From the NCBI GenBank assembly GCA_030549495.1, contig JAUIRK010000333.1:434001-498000 (forward strand): a stretch of DNA of 64,000 nucleotides, written 5' to 3'. Positions 1 to 11,745 of this stretch are shown in pieces. The notes below the pieces were generated by a model. That model worked only from the letters and a program-made list of their open reading frames with translations. It was not told the DNA's origin and did not search any database. Every line of letters begins with the position of its first letter. Position 1 is the stretch's first letter. The position numbers and the translations under genes are program-made. The DNA comes from Nectonema munidae (lineage: Eukaryota > Nematomorpha > Nectonematoida > Nectonematidae).

Positions 1-1560
1 TTTAAATAAATATTTCATACTCACGATCATTGAAAAAACTATTATAATCCAAAATATATATATAAAAAAGTATATTTTTACTATATAACTAATATACAAC
101 GATTTTTTGAAATTTTTTTACAGAATTGATTTTCAGGCATACATCACTAATTCAATGGACACTTCCAGATATTTTTTAAACGTATTATCCAAAATCCAGT
201 AGAGAAATAAAATAAGAATAGTCGATTTGGTATAAAACATATTTTATATTTTTGAAGACAGTATCTAGAAGTAAACCACAAATCTGATTGAAGCTTTCAG
301 ATATTTTAAAACCATAGATGCCAAACCTGAGTCAAAAATGAAACCAGCATCTTCCATTTGGCATAAAAACAGATATTTTATTTAAGTTTCAAAAATATTT
401 CTGTAGACATTAGACGTAAATTGAACATTTGATTGACACTTTCAGACATTTAAAACGTCTAAAATGCAAAAGATGATTTCAGAAATAAAAATTATCATGG
501 TCGATTTGCTATAAAAACATATATTTCATGCAAAATTAGAGAGAATATTTTGGGATATAGTTTTCATACATAAACCGCAAATTTGATTGACACTAGCAGT
601 AAAACTTCTAAATGCGAAAACTGTGTTCAGATGAAATCATTATGATCTATTTGCTATAAAAACATATTTCATGTAAAATTTGAATCAATATTTTTGGAAA
701 CAAATTTTAGAACTAAACGCAAATTTGATTGTTACTTATAGGTATTTTCAAATTCAAACTGCAAAAATTGAGTCCATAAATGAAACTAGCATGGTTGATT
801 TGGTATAAAAACCTATATTTAATTGTAAAATTTGAATGAATGTTTTTGGAGACAATTTGTAAAACCGCAAATTTGATTAACACTTATAGGTATTTTCACA
901 TCCTAAATGTAAAAAATGTGTTCAGAAATGAAAACAGCATGATTGATTTGGTATAAAAACATATATTTCATGTAAAATTGAGAGAATAGTTTTGGAGATA
1001 GCTTTTAGAAGTAAACCGCAAATTTGATTGACATTGACAGATATTTTAAAACCTCTAAATGTGAAAAATGAGTAGTATTTTCAAATCCTAAATGTAAAAA
1101 ATGAGCCCAGAAATGAAAACAGCATGACCGATTTGGTATAAAAACATATATTTTATGTAAAATTTGAAGGTATATTTTATTAGGTATATTTTTGATCAAT
1201 CAAAATTTTGATTGACATTTTCTAAAAAGTAGCCATGATTATTGAAAAAATTAAATATATAAAGTGTTCTGCGTTCCAAACTGTATATAATTATAAATTT
1301 TAAGTATATAAGTTATAAGGTTAAGTACAGATAATGTCAAAATTTTGTTGAAAAATTTTAATTTTTGATTTTGATTGACAGTTTTGGACATGAAAGGGTC
1401 ATTCAACTACCATGAAAATGGTTTCAAAAGATGCAACTAGCGATTTTAGGAAAAGTCACAAAATTTGAAGGAATATGATTCAGCCAATTTTCTACAATTA
1501 ATTTTTTAGTGAAAACGCCCCTCCCCCCAGCACTAATAGGGTTAAATTAAAAATAATTCT
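1..1560 (+). repeat. Left arm of long inverted-repeat pair with ~145-bp internal units
   Basis: This block is the imperfect reverse complement of about 35556-37235. The internal unit recurs about every 145 bp and is easiest to follow by the phrase AACCGCAAATTTGATTGACA and its variants near 271, 421, 571, 715, 861 and 1011. A non-tandem inner flank (about 1200-1540) contains AGCCATGATTATTG and ends at GCACTAATAGGGTTAAA, and this flank is also matched in the right arm. No coding potential is seen. The arm begins at or before base 1, so its outer end is not visible. Confidence 0.85.
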
Positions 1561-2540
1561 ATTTTATCTCATTAGAAACTAGTTTTTAGCGGAATATAAG
1601 TTCAATATTTTTAGAACCTTTTTTCATGATACCAAAGTTCAGCTATTCAAATTAATCACTGAGATTTTTGGTAAAAATTTAGTTCCATCAATAAACCAAA
1701 CATTTTGCAAAAATGAAAATTTGTTTGTTTTTAAATGAGAGAAAAATAGTTTTCAATCGTTACAATTTTATATCAATGAATATTGTTAGACTCACGTTAA
1801 AAATTTTTTTCACCAAAGGTCACTTTATCAGTACGTTTGTTACATTTTGTAACATTTGAAAACTTTAATTTTTTCAAGTCACGAATTTTTTTTTCAATAG
1901 CTATTTGGGAATGAATATTTTGATTAGCTATTCAGTTTAAAAGCAAAAATACTCTATTTGTTTAATTATTTTTTATAATGTTCGATTGTTAAATTTTGTA
2001 AGTAACACTGTACATAATTAATTAAATCATTTTTTTAAGAAAATTTGTTTAAATTATTATAATAAAAATATAATATTGAAACAAAATGTTTCAGTTGTTA
2101 AAAATGTACTTGATCTATTTATGACCGCTGTCAGAATTTTATTTGTAGACAGAAATATTCAAAAAACGCAATGATTTTCTTGTTCTCATATACTATGAGT
2201 CTTATGAGTTTAAATAGTTTTCTTAAGATATTGTGTTCTTAGACTTAAATAATTTTATGAAAAAGTGATTAAACTACCATTTTTTGTATACTATGATTCC
2301 TTACAAAATGTAAAAAAATACAAGCGTTACCAAATCACCCTATAAGTGTTAGCTACTTCATTTGTTGCTTATAAAAACTTGAAAATATCAAATAAACCAT
2401 CTAATTTTTTATGCCTTCTATTATTTTGAAATTATTCTGAGAACAGGCAGTTTCATTTTAAAATGGTGAAAATTGCTTTATTAGTTTATTTTGTCTCCTT
2501 TCTCTTATGTCAATTATATAGAAAATTTTTCAATTTTGAG
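1561..2540. other. AT-rich non-coding stretch
   Basis: Very AT-rich, with homopolymer T and A runs. I see no convincing coding frame, tRNA or transposon end here. Confidence 0.5.
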
Positions 2541-2549
2541 TAAAAGGTC

Positions 2550-2705
2550 AGGTAAAGGTACCGTGGATGTGTTTTCATTGACAAGGCACTGATTTACCGC
2601 TTATGTCAAACTATGAACAAATTGGTATCGATGAGGAATCGAATCCAGTGTCTTCCATGCTGAGTCCATCATCCAACCAACCTGCCATGCGCCACCCATA
2701 GAGTA
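2550..2705 (-). repeat. tRNA-derived SINE, copy 1
   Basis: Read on the minus strand, a tRNA-like head (GGCGCATGGCAGGTTGGTTGG, A-box-like) is followed by a B-box-like GGATTCGATTCC at 2635-2646. The tail runs into CACGGTACCTTTACC. The head and tail resemble the copies at 10286 and 59262, which marks this as one dispersed family and not an active tRNA gene. The exact ends are uncertain. Confidence 0.6.
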
Positions 2706-2759
2706 TGCTGTGGGGATACGTCAAATTAGTTTTAAAAAAACTTAAGTTATGCTGTAAAA

Positions 2760-3680
2760 TTTTTTAGTTTTTGTTGAAGCTCTATAACATTTTCTGATAG
2801 ACTTTTTTTTCCTTAAAAGTTATTATAAAAGGCAAATCATTGCAAAATGTTAAAAGTTATTTTACTTTTTGTAGATTTTTATAGCTTGCACCAATTTAGC
2901 TTTTAAACTATTTTTGAATGATGCTGAGAAAAATGAAGTAATGCAATCTTAATTTATTGTTTGATTTTTGTTTGCACAATTTTATCCTTATTTTAAACCC
3001 TTTTTTGAGAGTCTAACTAACTTATACTTATTCTTATACACTAAAAAGAATGGAAAAATTCCAATACCAAGTTTTCTAATTTTAGTTCTGTTTTACATTT
3101 TTGATAGAAATTACCTCAGAAAAGTTATGTAATTTGGATGTGTTTTTTTTATTTATTTTTCTCAATAAAACATTTTTTCATTTTTTAGGGAGATTATTTA
3201 TTGTTAATTAATTTCTTTACCCCTTTTCTACACATAATTTGGAGATGGTGCGCATCTATTTGAAGTGAGAAAGAAGGAGCTATATATAAGTCCTCATTCA
3301 TGGTTGACGTTAAGCTTAATAGAGCGGGGGTTAAAGTTTACATTAAACTTAATTAAGAATGAAATAGAATAGACAAGAGAGCAGTGGGAATTCAGAAAAT
3401 TTTTTTGTCTTTTTTGGAAGACGCTTGAAAGTCCACCCCTTCCAATAATTTCAAGGATGTGCCCCCCTGAATCAATAACATTTTTTTCATATAAACATCG
3501 CAGGGTGTCTAGTAGTCTCTTCCTTCAGACTACATTCACTCATATAAAAGAATCCAACCTTCAGTTATTTGTTTTCTCTATCAATCAAATATCTTTTCAT
3601 CAATTCCTGTAGTGTGCCTGATAGACTACTTCATTTCCAAATGAAAAGCCTATTCACCCCCAACAATTTTGTTTTTTTTA
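2760..3680. other. Non-coding interval
   Basis: AT-rich, with no gene seen. The only notable item is a short GC-rich phrase at 3433-3467 (CCACCCCTTCCAATAATTTC then AAGGATG) whose relatives occur at 4245-4275 and 26287-26325. Confidence 0.4.
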
Positions 3681-3689
3681 AACTAGTGT

Positions 3690-4065
3690 ATAAGCGTTAT
3701 CATCATCATCATCATTCATTTTGTTTTAGAAGGTGGGTTGTCCTCTTTGGAGGGTGCACCTTCCTTATGGATACAAACTTCAAACTTTCCATCGCTTTCT
3801 TCCATCTATCTCTATCCTTCCTATCCTTTATGTCGATTTCGTACATACTCATATCCCCTTTCAATCGCATTCCTCCATTTCAGACAAGGTCTACCGCGCT
3901 TCTTCCTTCCATCAATCTCCATCTTTATTACCTTCTTTATCTAATCTTCATCATCCCGTCTCTCTACATGTCCTGCCCATCTCAATCTTTATTCGTTTGT
4001 ATCCATAAGGTTTTGTTGGAGCAATGGTTTTATGATCGGATGCCCTTCCTGTATAAGCGTTATGT
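3690..4065 (-). mobile_element. RTE-like LINE, 3' coding end
   Basis: On the minus strand the translation gives a degenerate C-terminus of an RTE-type non-LTR polyprotein. The conserved RKKRGRPCLKW sits in the usual place of the family's R-G-R-P...W motif, and weaker similarity follows. The element ends in a short trinucleotide tail, read as (GAT)n on the minus strand at 3700-3717, which is typical of RTE 3' ends. Only the last 350 bp or so survive, with internal stops. It lies 0.5 kb upstream of ECT2. Confidence 0.6.
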
Positions 4066-4586
4066 AATTAAAATATTTTCCCTGGAAGTATAGTATTTAA
4101 ATTTCACCAATTTTGTAAAAAAAAATGTAAAGTAATCTTATAAATTTAGGTATGCGCTGTATACACTCTATTTTAAAGGATTGCTTGAATATTTGGTCTC
4201 CCGTGGTATTTCCAGACCACTAATTTTGAAAATTGCAACAAAAAAATTCGCCCCCAATAATTTTAAGGATGTTACAGAACTTTTTTAGATACTGTTACCT
4301 TATTTTTTCTATTTTTTGAGAGAAATATAATTTTCTTGAACAGTTGAAAAAATGACGCAAATGACAGACGTGCAAGCTTATTTTTGGTTCTATCTTTATA
4401 TGGATAAATATTTCGTGACAACTGTCAAAAGTTGAGTCTGTCATTTCAATTAGTGCCGTATTTTTCATAACTCAAACATTTATTTTTACTCATTCAATTT
4501 TTCCTTTCTTTATTGGAAATTGATTATTATTATCACGCATTGTACAAGTAGAATATAAAAGTTTAACCTAATTTTTTTTAGATAAA

Positions 4587-7115
4587 ATGATAAATAAGTG
4601 TGAGCCCGCTTCTTCAAGATACAATTCTCACTTTTTTTTAGTTGGAGAGGATGTGTATCGTAACAAAAGTATACTGAGAATTATGAATGAGTGCTCCTTT
4701 TCCTATAGTGCTATTGAAAGTGTGAAGACATTCGACAATCAAGTTATTGATTTGTACTTCAAGTCGCATTTGAGTGAAGCAAAACACAAGAAGCAAATCA
4801 TCTACTTCATCCTTGATGATTTCATAGGTGAGTCCTACTTTTACCTTCACAAATATCTGCCACCCAAAGCACAAATCATTGGCGTTCCGATATTTTTGAA
4901 GTTTTCCAAGTTGGGCCAAGTTCCGCCCTGCTACAAACACCCAATATTTTCTGACATTATGAGGGGTGTGACGATCTGCTTTTCTAGGTACTTCGATACA
5001 CTTCGCTTACTAAATTTAGTCTTTCTAGCTCAAGCAATGGGAGCTCAAGTTAAGAAGAAATTTGTGTGTTCTAGGATAACGCATTTGGTGTCGTCTGGTG
5101 TAGGCGGGGAGAAGTACAGGAAAGCTACGAACTTTGCCACGCCCATCATGAGTGAGGAGTGGCTGATAAAGTGCTGGCTGAAAAGATTTTCTTCTTGTGA
5201 AGAGAGTAGTGCGTTAATCAGCAAAGGCGCCAACAAATTCCCCTTAAAGCCTTTTGTCGGCTGCTTCATCAGCTTCATTGGTTTTCAACAACACGATAAA
5301 AAGTGTATGGAGAGTTTAGCGCTTGAACAGGCTGCCAAAATCATTGACTGCGAGAATGTGCTCTGCACTCATCTTGTTGTAAACGATGAAAATGTTCTTC
5401 CAGAAAATATAAAGCTTATAGACACTATGTCTTTGTTTGTCGTGAGAGTTGAATGGTTTTGGGCGTCTGTTCAGCTTGACTTTTGTGCCGATGAAAATCT
5501 GTACAGTTTCTTGTTTAGTAGTAAAAAAGAAGATCGCTCACTCACATGCAAACGCTCCACTCTCAATGACAGGAATAAGTCATATTCCCTTCTTGATTCT
5601 TCTGGTGAATTATCGTTGTCTGAGAGTGTGGAAAATTCAAAAGCTCCTAAAATAATTACCTTCAATCACGCTATGTCTCCTCGGCATATGAGGGCGTATG
5701 AATTGCTGCAGACCGAAAACAACTATGTCAACTGTCTCCACATAATAATTAACGTCTACTCAAAGGGCCTGGAAGATTATATATGCAGCAAGAAAGATCC
5801 AAGTATTGACAACACGGATATCAAACTTTTGTTTGGCAATGTCTTGCCTATATACGAAGTTCATAACTCGCTTCTCGACAAATTGAATAATTGCCTGAAG
5901 AATTGGACGGATTGCAAAACAATAGGAAGTATCTTCAATGAGCACATGTACGATTTTCTAAAGGCCTATCCCCCCTTCATCAATTTCTACAACGACAGTA
6001 CTTTCACTCTTAAAAAGTTGGTGAATAATCCAAAGTTTCATGCCTTTTTGATGATGTGTCAAAGTAAGCCGGAGTGTGGACGACAGAGCTTGGAAGACTT
6101 ACTCATTCGTCCTGTTCAAAGACTCCCCAGTTTGATTCTTTTACTCTGTGATTTGCTCAACCACACGAGTCAAAGTCACTCGGACTGGGCGCTGCTGAAC
6201 ACGGCCATTCCTAATCTCAAAGATGTTTTGAACAAACTCAATGAAAGCAAGAGAACGACGGAAACGCAAGTTCGCATGTTTGAAATTGTAAAAGAAATTG
6301 AAAATTGTCCTCCAAATTTACTCTCATCCCAAAGAACCTTCATAAGTAAGGCGCGTGTTACTGGTTTATGCCAGGACCCTTATCAAGGCCGCAATTTCTA
6401 CCTATTCCTATTCAACGACTGCTTGGAAATTTGTAAGAGAAGACAAATGTCTAAAAGCTCCATCTTGACAGTTTCTTCCACCAACATTAGAAGCAGCACC
6501 TCTACAAAGTACCTTTACAAACACATCGAATTAATTCACTTATCACACATCAAAATATTAGGCGACATAGTCGATACGAAAGAATTAAGAAATGCCTTCG
6601 CTATAATATGCAGTGATAATATCAAATTGGACGACCAACTCCTCATCTTTTCCTTAGAAGATGAGCAAATATCCAAAATAGCCCTTTTGGAATCGATCAG
6701 CAAGAATGTGGTTAACACACTCTGCGTGTCCGATAAAAGATCCATTCTACTCCCTCTGCACCCCAATAACATCAAAATAAATAGCGCTAACGGAGGCAAC
6801 CTCAACCAAATATTCAACAAGGCGTTCAAAACTGCGAAGAACGCCTTCCGAAGTTCCGTGAATCGCGCCTTCTCCATCAAATACTCCTCGCCATACCACT
6901 TGAAGCGCGCATCCTCCTCCAACTTCACGCACCTCAACAGCACCTTCAACAAGGACGCCGTCAGCGGCCACTCCCTCAGCAGCCTGGACGAGAATGGCGA
7001 AGCGCCGGCCTCCTCCTTCCACGAAAAGAGCATTCAGCGCGATCACAGACACAGCACGAGTGCAGCTAGGAAAAACAGACCTAGTCTCTTTTCTCTAGTC
7101 ACCAGTTGGAAATGA
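4587..7115 (+). CDS. ECT2: ECT2/Pebble RhoGEF (BRCT-DH-PH), 842 aa, single exon
   Basis: This is a guanine nucleotide exchange factor that activates RhoA at the cell equator to drive cytokinesis; in the family, centralspindlin binds its BRCT repeats. Domain order matches the family: an N-terminal BRCT0-like region (about 14-105), BRCT1 (about 122-210; GGEKYRKATNFATPIMSEEW matches human ECT2 closely), BRCT2 (about 216-305; CTHLVV, EWFWASVQLD), DH (about 366-555; CR1 TENNYV, CR3 LIRPVQRLPSLILLL) and PH (about 575-720). A Ser/Lys-rich tail ends in FSLVTSWK. The length, 842 aa, compares with about 914 aa in human. The first ATG is used; a pyrimidine-rich TTTTTTTAG lies just 5' of it, so a non-coding 5' exon is possible. 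AATAAA overlaps the stop region at 7117. The frame is unbroken over 2.5 kb with no introns, and its last 400 bp are clearly richer in GC than the rest. Confidence 0.95.
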   Translation: MINKCEPASSRYNSHFFLVGEDVYRNKSILRIMNECSFSYSAIESVKTFDNQVIDLYFKSHLSEAKHKKQIIYFILDDFIGESYFYLHKYLPPKAQIIGVPIFLKFSKLGQVPPCYKHPIFSDIMRGVTICFSRYFDTLRLLNLVFLAQAMGAQVKKKFVCSRITHLVSSGVGGEKYRKATNFATPIMSEEWLIKCWLKRFSSCEESSALISKGANKFPLKPFVGCFISFIGFQQHDKKCMESLALEQAAKIIDCENVLCTHLVVNDENVLPENIKLIDTMSLFVVRVEWFWASVQLDFCADENLYSFLFSSKKEDRSLTCKRSTLNDRNKSYSLLDSSGELSLSESVENSKAPKIITFNHAMSPRHMRAYELLQTENNYVNCLHIIINVYSKGLEDYICSKKDPSIDNTDIKLLFGNVLPIYEVHNSLLDKLNNCLKNWTDCKTIGSIFNEHMYDFLKAYPPFINFYNDSTFTLKKLVNNPKFHAFLMMCQSKPECGRQSLEDLLIRPVQRLPSLILLLCDLLNHTSQSHSDWALLNTAIPNLKDVLNKLNESKRTTETQVRMFEIVKEIENCPPNLLSSQRTFISKARVTGLCQDPYQGRNFYLFLFNDCLEICKRRQMSKSSILTVSSTNIRSSTSTKYLYKHIELIHLSHIKILGDIVDTKELRNAFAIICSDNIKLDDQLLIFSLEDEQISKIALLESISKNVVNTLCVSDKRSILLPLHPNNIKINSANGGNLNQIFNKAFKTAKNAFRSSVNRAFSIKYSSPYHLKRASSSNFTHLNSTFNKDAVSGHSLSSLDENGEAPASSFHEKSIQRDHRHSTSAARKNRPSLFSLVTSWK

Positions 7116-7925
7116 ATAAATTGGTGTCTTCTCGCTTTTCCTTCTTCCTAATAATTCTACATTTTGATTGTGACTAATGCATTTCACTTTAATACTACTT
7201 ATACAACAACACCTGCCTTTTACTCTCCAAATTTTATCCATTTTCATATTTTTTACAAAGACAAACTTTATATTTAAAATAAATTTATTCTTTTCTATTA
7301 ATACAAAATATTGATTTCATGTCGTTAACCCTTCCAGTAACTCACGCTGCGATTTTATATTACCTTACGACTCCAGCCAAGCTATTTTCATATTAAATAT
7401 ATTAAGATTGAAATACAAAATGTTTTTTACACATATACGCCAATTTTCAAGATAATGTTTATTTTTTTATGAAAAACGTGTCAAAAAATCAATCAAATCT
7501 CCCAATCAATGTCAAATAAACTTTAAAATAAATTCTACTTGCAGTGTTTCTAATTTAATTACTATATGATCAAATTATAATATAAATCACCTTTTGGTCT
7601 AATTCACTCAAAATATTTCATATGTCAGTAAATAAAGGTATATTCATCGTTTTGGCAATTACTACTCTACGCCATTTCTTATACACTTTATATACAGTAT
7701 GAAATTTTGCAATTCATTTCATGGTGAATTTATTTAGAACAGACTTTTTCCGATCTCAGAGCTTTCCTATTAGAGAATCTTTTTGATGATCTTGGGTTTT
7801 TTTCAGTAACATGTTTTATTATCAGGTGATATGGACAGACGTTCAGTCTGAATATTTGTTAAGCAATCGCAGTTCAACGGTTGTTTTCATTTATTATGTT
7901 AATTGTTCACTTCATAATATAAAGG
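7116..7925. other. ECT2 3' flank
   Basis: Contains AATAAA at 7117 and further AATAAA-like signals near 7278. No other gene is seen. Confidence 0.5.
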
Positions 7926-7929
7926 ACCC

Positions 7930-8175
7930 TCTACTTCTCGCCAAAGGAAAAAGTCAATTCAAATTTTAAAAGTATCTTGATAGTCACTAAATCTTCACAT
8001 ATTCACATCTGTGACAGCTTTGAAAATGTTTTTTTTTGGAAAAAACTAATATCAGACATACCTCACTAATTCATTTGACACTTCCAGATGTTTTTAACCG
8101 TATTAGTCAAAAGGAACGACAGCAATGAAACAAGCAAAATTGATTTAGTATAAAATAATTATTTTTAGTGAAAAT
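7930..8175 (+). repeat. Partial copy related to the inverted-repeat arms
   Basis: The segment CAGACATACCTCACTAATTC followed by a C-A-C-T-T-C-C-A-G-A stretch at about 8050-8100 matches 130-190 in the left arm. The segment just before it, AGTATCTTGATAGTCACTAA at 7970-7990, is matched in reverse complement at about 37590-37620, beyond the outer end of the right arm. So this short copy links the arm repeat with the sequence flanking the right arm. Confidence 0.6.
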
Positions 8176-8191
8176 TTATCATCAATCAAAA

Positions 8192-9020
8192 TTAACCCAT
8201 TTAAGACCAAGCAAAGCAGACAATATCTAAAAAAAAACGCAGACGATTTATATTCAAGGTCATTGAAAAAAGCAGACGAAGATGAAATTACTTATGTTCC
8301 AAAATAGGAACATTGGTCGTAAATGGGTTAAGATGTATTATTTTCAAATCAAGTAACGATTTTTATCAATAAAATTATAGATATATAAAAGCGTTATAGG
8401 CTTGCACCTGTCAAGAGTCTATCTTAACCCATTTAAGACCAAGCAAAGCAGACGATATCTAAAAAAACGCAGACGATTTATATTCAAGGTCATTGAAAAA
8501 AGCAGACGAAGATGAAATTACTTATGTTCCAAAATAGGAACATTGGTCGTAAATGGGTTAAGATGTATTATTTTCAAATCAAGTAACGATTTTTATCAAT
8601 AAAATTATAGATATATAAAAGCGTTATAGGCTTGCACCTGTCAAGAGTCTATCTTAACCCATTTAAGACCAAGCAAAGCAGACGATATCTAAAAAAACGC
8701 AGACGATTTATATTCAAGGTCATTGAAAAAAGCAGACGAAGATGAAATTACTTATGTTCTAAAATAGGAACATTGGTCGTAAATGGGTTAAGATGTACTA
8801 TTTTCAATCAAGTAACGATTTTTATCAATAAAATTATAGATATATAAAAGCGTTATAGGCTTGCACCTGTCAAGAGTCTATCTTAACCCATTTAAGACCA
8901 AGCAAAGCAGACGATATCTAAAAAAACGCAGACGATTTATATTCAAAGTCATTGAAAAAAGCAGGCGAAGATGAAATTACTTATGTTCTAAAATAAGAAC
9001 ATTGGTCGTAAATGGGTTAA
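8192..9020 (+). repeat. Four-copy tandem array of a piggyBac-type MITE
   Basis: Four MITEs lie at 8192-8331, 8424-8561, 8654-8791 and 8883-9020, each about 138 bp. Each begins TTAACCCATTTAAGACCAA and ends TTGGTCGTAAATGGGTTAA: TTAA target sites with terminal inverted repeats opening CCCATTTA. The three spacers are nearly identical (about 92 bp, from AGATGTATTATTTTCAAATC to CAAGAGTCTATC), so a MITE-plus-spacer unit of about 230 bp was amplified as a block, not inserted four times. The divergence is very low, which suggests recent amplification. No coding capacity. Confidence 0.9.
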
Positions 9021-10280
9021 ATAGAGGCTAAGTTATAAATTACCTAGGGATAGGTTCAAAATTTAATTAATACATAGGTTTTTCGATTAATTCCTATTTC
9101 AATGATTGTTAAGTATAATAAATCAGTACAAGAGCCGAATTCATAAGAAAATTATCTATAAACTCAATCCACAATGATTCTAATCAAAACATACAGACTT
9201 TGATTGATAATAATTGCACACGTTCTTATACTCTAATTGCACAAACAAAGCTACTTTTAGTTTCTTAAAAGCTTTGACAAACGCAGAGGATTTTATTTTT
9301 ATAAAGTCGACTCTGGGTGTTAAGGGGAATGCGCCTTATGTATGAAGCTAGACTTATAAATTCTTAATATTTATTGACACTGCGCCATATAGTCCCAAAA
9401 ATACGCTAACTTTATGCATTAAAACATGTGGAATATATTGTAAAAATTCTTTATAAAGCGAATCCAAATATTCCAAAATTTCTTTCCTCATATCTCCACT
9501 ATACTGTCCTAAATTATTGACTTCTCCAATAAGTTCATAAATGAAAAAAAAAACGAATAGAAGTTTTCAACTTGGACTTTCCGTCTCCAGAGTTCATTTT
9601 TTCAATAAAAGCGCTGATCATATAGTAGTGTGTAATACTGCTTGTTTTAAATTTAGAATGTTAATTGTTTGAAAAAATCTACAAAATAGCTAATCTATGT
9701 TAATATATTTTTATAAAAGCATCATATAAAATTTCCTTTTTTTTGAAATTAGAAAAAATTTATTTTCATTATCATCATTTTGTAGGTTTCCAAATTAAGT
9801 CTAATGGTTTAAGTTATCAAACTGTTTATTCTTCAGTATTCTTACATATCTCTCAAGTCGGGGATAAGAGAACTATTACACTGAAGTGAATTAGAGCTGT
9901 TTCGAATAAAAATAATTGGTGGATCAAACGAGCGAAAATGATTGACCACCACCCTGTCAATCTATGCAGCCAAAAAACCCACGCCAGTGTTAAATACATA
10001 TTGGGTTATTTATGTAAATAATATTTCTACATCAAAAAAAAGTAAACTAAGTTTTAAACTTCATTTATCGACTAAAAAAAGATAAACAAAATTTATATCA
10101 AATCGGATTTTATGAAAATATTTGATTTGATGTGTTTGACAGCTTAATCGAGATACCTCTTTCTGTATATATTTTTGTCATCTCTATGCTGATGTATACA
10201 GATTGCGTATATAGGCTAATGGAGTGTGTGTTATAAGTGATTGATCTTTGCGACAGATAAATAATGTTTATATTATTATA
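9021..10280. other. Non-coding interval
   Basis: AT-rich sequence between the MITE array and the next SINE. No coding frame or element end that I can support. Confidence 0.45.
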
Positions 10281-10285
10281 ACTAG

Positions 10286-10400
10286 AGGGGCGTGAGTAAG
10301 GTTGGTTAGATACCGCGTTTCGATAACTCAAGGACTTGGGTTCGAGCCGGCATCAAGCCTACTTTCTTCATAGTCTACCGTACACATATTTACCTAGCAA
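10286..10400 (+). repeat. tRNA-derived SINE, copy 2
   Basis: The head GTGAGTAAGGTTGGTTAGA is A-box-like, and GGTTCGAGCC at 10339-10348 is a textbook B box. The tail (CTTCATAGTCTACCGTACAC) diverges. The sequence GAGTAAGGTTGGTTAGATAC followed by TTTCGATAACTCAA is shared with the minus-strand copy at 59262-59412. The acceptor-stem pairing expected of a real tRNA is not seen. Confidence 0.65.
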
Positions 10401-11230
10401 AATTATTCAGGTTAAAAATGATGTCATGTTTAGATAAATATTTTAAATAGATAAACGCCCCCTTGAAAAATTCTAACGCTCCATTAGGGGGGAGCTCTCC
10501 AGTTTAGGAATCACTGCTCTACATATTAAAAATTAATAACAAAAATTCTTATTTTATTTGAACTTTTACATTTATTTATTTTTTGTCTAAAATTTGTTGA
10601 ATATAAGAGAAAAATCTAAAAGAACAAAAATAGGCGATTCCACTCTGCATAAGCAGAGAAACTTAAATTACTTGTTATAAATTTATGCATAGAAATAATA
10701 ATGCCAAAAATGGACAACAAAAGATGGTAAACTTAAAAATAGTGATTTTTCAAAAGTGTTCATAAGGAGGCAAAAACTCATCTTTGTTCTATTTTGTCTT
10801 CATATAATTTTTTACTGAAAAATCTGAATTTTCTATTTTATTCAACAAATTTGAATCAAAAAATGATATTTAAAATTAGTCAAATTTTATGAATATCAGA
10901 AATATATTATCCCTACGTATAAAAAAACTGAAAAGATAATCATTCTAAATTTTAATACTTTTTTTTGTCTACGTTGAGTTCATGGCAAAGAAAACATTTA
11001 TATGGTATGTTTTTAACCTTTGGTTAGAACAAAACTAGTATATTTAATTAAAACTTATTTGGCAATTTCAATTTGTTAAATAACACTTTTTTATTCAATT
11101 AAAAGTGTTGTTTCTCGTATTGCAATATCATCCTTTCAAAAAAATTTCTTGTCTCCCCTTGTTCAACCTTAAAAAGGTTTCTGGAAGACTTTATACAATC
11201 AACAATGAGAAAATCAACTTTGAAATTGGT
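10401..11230. other. Non-coding interval, possible hAT-like end
   Basis: At 10495-10520 the phrase TTTAGGAATCACTGCTC resembles a hAT-type terminus (CAGTG...TAAA on the other strand), but I find no matching second end. The remainder is AT-rich with nothing else supported. Confidence 0.3.
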
Positions 11231-11239
11231 AATATAGCT

Positions 11240-11500
11240 GAATCAAATTTACTGAAATGAAAAATTAGATGTTATAACTCGAGCATATTTTATATCTCCT
11301 ATCTCTTAATCTAAGAACTACTTTGGCCGAAATAGGCTACATTACAAATATTGCAGTTAATTTCATAGATTACATTCTTTATATTACAATCAATTTTCTC
11401 TTATAATTCCACATTTTTCATCTAATCTATGTGGTTTAGGTGTGAAATAATCTAGACTTATTTTATTCTTAGTATTAATGAGTAATATGCAGGGATGTAA
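11240..11500 (-). mobile_element. Penelope-like element relic, GIY-YIG region (1)
   Basis: On the minus strand, near 11330-11410, the translation reads NVIYEINCNICNVAYFGQ, which fits the GIY-YIG endonuclease signature of Penelope-like elements (IY.I.C..C...Y.G.). It is interrupted by stops on both sides and only the endonuclease neighbourhood is recognisable. It lies 0.25 kb beyond the 3' end of MRG15, on the same strand. A second relic is at 21310-21560. Confidence 0.6.
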
Positions 11501-11745
11501 CTATCCCTATACGAAATACGGCCTTACTTTGCATTTTACCGGATAATCCAGCGCGATAACTTAAATTTTAAGGAATAAAAAGAGAATTTAAAAAGATTTA
11601 ATTTTTAGCTTTAGTGAAAAAAAGTAAGGAATATTTTAGCAATTTTGATATGAATCTCCAGCAAAATACTCGTTATAAAATAGTTTTATTTAAAAAGGAC
11701 ATTTTGGAAGATAAAATGTGAGGGGAAGGAATGAAGAAGCTTCGC

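Noticed and set aside
3569-4093. A 174-codon plus-strand frame starting MFSLSIKYLF
   Set aside because: It is the complement of an RTE-like LINE C-terminus. The His run is the antisense of the LINE's trinucleotide tail.
6536-7052. Two long minus-strand frames under the 3' end of ECT2
   Set aside because: They mirror the GC-rich part of ECT2 and have no conserved text of their own.
10286-10400. A tRNA gene
   Set aside because: A- and B-box sequences are present, but there is no complementary acceptor stem and the same sequence recurs elsewhere, so a SINE is the better reading.
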